Positions 5,900 to 7,724 of a stretch of DNA of 7,724 bases are shown in pieces. The DNA lies in contig DEJV01000063.1 of assembly GCA_002353525.1 (NCBI GenBank), forward strand, positions 8,337 through 16,060, written 5' to 3'. A program made the position numbers and the translations under genes. How positions within the stretch are numbered: the first letter of the stretch is position 1; every line of letters begins with the position of its first letter. The notes under the pieces were generated by a model. It had not been told where the DNA came from and did not search any database. It worked only from the letters and a program-made list of their open reading frames with translations. This stretch comes from Prevotella sp. UBA2739. Its GTDB lineage: Bacteria; Bacteroidota; Bacteroidia; Bacteroidales; Bacteroidaceae.

Positions 5900-6460
5900 A
5901 TGAAAAAGATTGTAATGATGATGGCAGCACTCTTGGCCATCAGCCTGAGTGCCTGCTCACAAAGTAACAAAAAAGAGAACAACGAAATGAAGAAAACATT
6001 AGTAGCTTATTTCTCTGCTACGGGCACAACCAAGGCCGTTGCCCAGCAGTTGGCTGAAGTGGCAGGTGCCGACTTGCACGAGATCAAACCGGAGCAGCCT
6101 TATACGGATGCAGACCTCGACTGGCGCAACAAGCAAAGCCGTTCGTCGGTGGAGATGCAAGATAAGCATTCGCGTCCCGCCATCACTGCCAAGCTTCAGA
6201 ACATGCAAGACTATGACGTGGTGTATGTAGGCTTCCCCATCTGGTGGTACACCTGCCCGACGATTATCAACACGTTCATGGAGGCATACGACTTTAGCGG
6301 CAAGACCGTCATTCCTTTTGCCACATCAGGAGGCAGCGGCATCAAGAAGTCATGTGCTGACTTGAAAGCCGCTTATCCGCAACTGACTTGGAAAGAGGGT
6401 AAACTGCTGAATCGAGTCTCGAAGGATGAGCTGAAGCAATGGGTAGAGGATAATAAGTAA
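5900..6460 (+). CDS. Lipoprotein flavodoxin
   Basis: This 186-residue protein is a flavodoxin with a lipoprotein signal. The signal (MKKIVMMMAALLAIS) ends in the lipobox LSAC with Cys19 as the lipidation site, followed by a short Lys/Asn/Glu linker. The flavodoxin domain begins at residue 30: the first strand TLVAYFSATGTTK (33-45) carries the FMN-phosphate loop, DYDVVYVGFPIWWYTCP (104-120) supplies the aromatic flavin-stacking loop, and ATSGGSG (141-147) the third loop. It resembles flavodoxins found next to aldo/keto reductases in Bacteroides. An internal ATG at 5987 (residue 30), after an A-rich stretch, could give a cytoplasmic form without the signal. It is the last gene of the operon and is followed directly by repeat copy C. 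The redox partner is unknown. Confidence 0.9.
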   Translation: MKKIVMMMAALLAISLSACSQSNKKENNEMKKTLVAYFSATGTTKAVAQQLAEVAGADLHEIKPEQPYTDADLDWRNKQSRSSVEMQDKHSRPAITAKLQNMQDYDVVYVGFPIWWYTCPTIINTFMEAYDFSGKTVIPFATSGGSGIKKSCADLKAAYPQLTWKEGKLLNRVSKDELKQWVEDNK

Positions 6461-6480
6461 TTGGGAGTATGATTGTTTTC

Positions 6481-6662
6481 GAAGGTACGAATTCTCGAAG
6501 GTGCGAAGGTGCGAGGGTACGAAGGTACGAGAATACTCTTGTCTTCGTCAGTCGCAACTCCAAAGATCTCAGCGAGTAAGACTAATCTCGCACCCTCGTA
6601 CCTTCGAAAATTCCAGCGAGTAAGACTAATCTCGCACCCTCGTACCTTCGTACCCTCGAAAA
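6481..6662. repeat. Octamer-repeat palindromic element, copy C
   Basis: The left arm has seven units (6481-6536) and the first core is 6537-6586. The right side is duplicated: a 36-base stretch beginning AGCGAGTAAGACTAATCTCG occurs exactly at 6571-6606 and again at 6615-6650, so the right units are split into two blocks (6587-6610 and 6631-6662). The core is more diverged than in copies A and B, but keeps GACTAATCTCGCACC at its right edge and an equivalent short stem (GCGAG with CTCGC). The copy fills the 210-base gap between the convergent flavodoxin and hxlR genes, ending about 8 bases from the hxlR stop codon. It may act as a two-way transcription barrier, but no T-tract follows the stem. 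Confidence 0.88.
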
Positions 6663-6670
6663 ATCCGCGG

Positions 6671-7045
6671 TCAGTCTGTCACCACCTCATCGAAATGCTC
6701 TTTGCCCCAGTTGATGAGGTCAGAGAGAATGGGCATCAGCGAGCGGCCCGTATCTGTCAGCGAATACTCTACGCGTGGGGGAACTTCAGGGAACACCTCG
6801 CGATGCACCAGATGACTTTGCTCCAGGTTTTTCAGCGTCTGCGAGAGCATTTTCTGAGAACAGTCGGTCATGAAGCGGCGCATTTCATTGAAACGCAGCA
6901 CGCCCGTCGTTCCCGCCCCTTGCTCGCCAGCTTGTTGTTCGCTCCTGTTCAGCAGAAACAGTACGAGCAATGACCACTTGTCGCCAAAGCGACTGATGAC
7001 TTGCCTGATGGGACAGGCTAAGTACTCTGCTTTTATATCTGCCAT
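6671..7045 (-). CDS. HxlR-family winged-helix transcriptional regulator
   Basis: This 124-residue protein has the HxlR family pattern: an N-terminal Cys in CPIRQVISRFGDKWSLLVLF (11-30), a winged helix-turn-helix with LRFNEMRRFMTDCSQKMLSQ (50-69), and the wing with PPRVEYSLTDTGRSLMPIL (89-107). Family members bind as dimers and several (YodB, HypR, QorR) sense quinones, aldehydes or disulfide stress through the N-terminal Cys. Cys11 is present here; Cys62 in the recognition region is a second candidate. Residues 33-48 (NRSEQQAGEQGAGTTG) form an insertion of roughly ten residues between the first helix and the recognition segment compared with typical members. The gene is divergent from the cupin gene and is preceded by operator-like sites overlapping its own promoter, which suggests autoregulation. 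Confidence 0.92.
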   Translation of the reverse strand: MADIKAEYLACPIRQVISRFGDKWSLLVLFLLNRSEQQAGEQGAGTTGVLRFNEMRRFMTDCSQKMLSQTLKNLEQSHLVHREVFPEVPPRVEYSLTDTGRSLMPILSDLINWGKEHFDEVVTD

Positions 7046-7062
7046 TTTCTTCCTTTTTGCCG

Positions 7063-7095
7063 CAAAGGTAACAAATAGTTACTAAGTAGCGCAAT
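7063..7095 (-). promoter_or_regulatory. Promoter of the hxlR gene
   Basis: On the minus strand TACCTTTG (7070-7063) is an exact -7 box. ATTG (7095-7092), one base off TTTG, lies 21 bases upstream. The start would be near 7057-7060, giving a leader of about 14 bases. Operator-like sites 1 and 2 overlap these boxes. Confidence 0.65.
7068..7082. promoter_or_regulatory. Operator-like site 1 (HxlR candidate)
   Basis: GTAAC-AAATA-GTTAC is a perfect 15-base inverted repeat overlapping the -7 box of hxlR. Read on the minus strand it is GTAACTATTTGTTAC. A dimeric winged-helix repressor bound here would block hxlR transcription. It resembles, from memory, published YodB-type operators containing TACTATTTGTA. 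Confidence 0.5.
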
Positions 7096-7108
7096 GTTAC
7101 TATGTTAA
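7096..7108. promoter_or_regulatory. Operator-like site 2 (HxlR candidate)
   Basis: GTTACTATGTTAA shares ACTATGT with site 3 and is a weaker inverted repeat (TTA/TAA ends). It lies immediately upstream of the proposed -33 box of hxlR (7092-7095). Confidence 0.35.
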
Positions 7109-7163
7109 TCTGCGTTAAAGTGTTTTTCTTGGAATGCCGATTTTGTCGCAATTCCTACTTTTT

Positions 7164-7178
7164 GGTAACTATGTCACC
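7164..7178. promoter_or_regulatory. Operator-like site 3 (HxlR candidate)
   Basis: GGTAACTATGTCACC is an imperfect inverted repeat (GGTnAC-N3-GTnACC) and shares GTAACTAT with site 1 read on the minus strand. It ends 13 bases before the cupin -33 box, a position suited to controlling that promoter. Confidence 0.45.
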
Positions 7179-7190
7179 TATTGGTGCCTT

Positions 7191-7222
7191 CTTGCAGGAG
7201 TTGAAAAGTTGTCGTACCTTTG
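7191..7222 (+). promoter_or_regulatory. Promoter of the cupin gene
   Basis: TACCTTTG (7215-7222) is an exact -7 box, with CTTG (7191-7194), one base off TTTG, 20 bases upstream. Transcription would start near 7226-7229, giving a leader of about 38 bases. This places the promoter inside the longer open frame that begins at 7134 and supports the later start codon. Confidence 0.7.
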
Positions 7223-7265
7223 CACTCAGATAACGAAATCATCATCATTTAAAACTTATAAAACA

Positions 7266-7721
7266 ATGAAACAGATTGAGAAAATGAAAGCTGGTAAAAA
7301 TTACAGCGCAGTAAGTGTGGGTAAGATAGACGAGATCATCGAGCATGTGCTGCCGATGGGACCCAACGTAACCATTCAGGGCAAGGTGTTTGCTGGTCAG
7401 GCTGTAGGAGCTACAGGCAGCGAACTGAGTTTCCAGACACTCGTTCCCGGCCAGGACAGCGGTTTCCTGCACACGCACAAGACCCACGAGGAACTCTACA
7501 TCATCCTGAAGGGCGAGGGTCAGTATCAGGTGGACGGTGAGATTTTCCCCGTCAGCGAAGGTACCATTGTCCGTGTGGCTCCCGACGGCAAGCGTGCGCT
7601 GAAGAATACAGGCACGGAGAATCTGACCATGCTCTGCATCCAGTATAAGGCCAATGCCTTCACCGAGGCTGACAGCCCCATGACGGACGGAGTGATTCTT
7701 CAGGACGAACTGAAATGGTAA
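7266..7721 (+). CDS. Small cupin-domain protein
   Basis: This 151-residue protein is a single-domain cupin, probably cytoplasmic. Cupin motif 1 is seen at 69-83: HTHKTHEELYIILKG, fitting HxH(x)4E(x)6G with His69, His71 and Glu76. Motif 2 is VAPDGKRALKNTG (104-116), where the usual metal-binding His is replaced around Ala111. The protein may therefore bind metal with three ligands or have lost catalysis. The ATG at 7266 is chosen because it begins the conserved protein and lies 43 bases after the -7 box; ATG 7284 (residue 7) is an alternative. The gene is divergent from hxlR with operator-like sites between them, so it is a likely HxlR target. The reaction is unknown. Confidence 0.87.
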   Translation: MKQIEKMKAGKNYSAVSVGKIDEIIEHVLPMGPNVTIQGKVFAGQAVGATGSELSFQTLVPGQDSGFLHTHKTHEELYIILKGEGQYQVDGEIFPVSEGTIVRVAPDGKRALKNTGTENLTMLCIQYKANAFTEADSPMTDGVILQDELKW

Positions 7722-7724
7722 GCC

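Noticed and set aside
6481..6662. Copy C as a classic intrinsic terminator for flavodoxin and hxlR
   Set aside because: The stem is long enough, but no T-tract follows it on either strand, and copies A and B sit in front of genes. A terminator role is possible but not shown.
7134..7265. Upstream ATG (7134) as the start of the cupin gene
   Set aside because: The cupin promoter (7191-7222) and site 3 lie inside this extension, and its residues do not resemble the start of a cupin.

Overview
The window looks like a Bacteroidales chromosome, most likely Prevotella or a close relative. The main reason is the promoter code: several genes have the Bacteroidetes-type -7 box TAnnTTTG (TACCTTTG or TATCTTTG), in the best case with a TTTG box 19 bases upstream, and most starts lack a Shine-Dalgarno sequence. 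The protein families also fit. The species is an inference.

Layout. Positions 1-116 (minus) hold the first codons of an Hsp20 small heat-shock protein, cut by the window edge. It has an unusual perfect Shine-Dalgarno and a sigma-54-like upstream site. Positions 335-1225 (minus) encode an AraC-family regulator. On the plus strand follow aldo/keto reductase 1 (1633-2568), a probably exported amidohydrolase_2 enzyme (2610-3611), aldo/keto reductase 2 (3872-4906), an exported ABM-type monooxygenase-like protein (4918-5313), a flavin reductase-type FMN protein (5323-5889) and a lipoprotein flavodoxin (5900-6460). An HxlR-family regulator (6671-7045, minus) is divergent from a small cupin gene (7266-7721, plus).

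How they may work together. Two NAD(P)H-dependent carbonyl reductases, an ABM protein, an FMN protein, a flavodoxin, a cupin and two regulators, one of them a Cys-bearing HxlR, suggest a response to electrophiles, quinones or carbonyls. This is an inference from families and gene order, and no substrate can be read from the sequence. The last four plus-strand genes of the central block are spaced by about 10 bases and look like one operon. The first two are separated by 41 bases and are probably cotranscribed.

The most unusual content is non-coding. Three copies of a large palindromic element (1410-1588, 3622-3833, 6481-6662) are built from degenerate 8-base repeats: GARGGTRC in the left arm and the complementary YTCGYACC in the right arm, around a core of about 50 bases. 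One copy lies between the promoter and start codon of reductase 1, one lies between the two gene groups, and one fills the convergent gap before hxlR. A separate AT-rich repeat (2570-2612) appears to supply the TTG start codon of the amidohydrolase. The hxlR-cupin gap holds three related operator-like sites.
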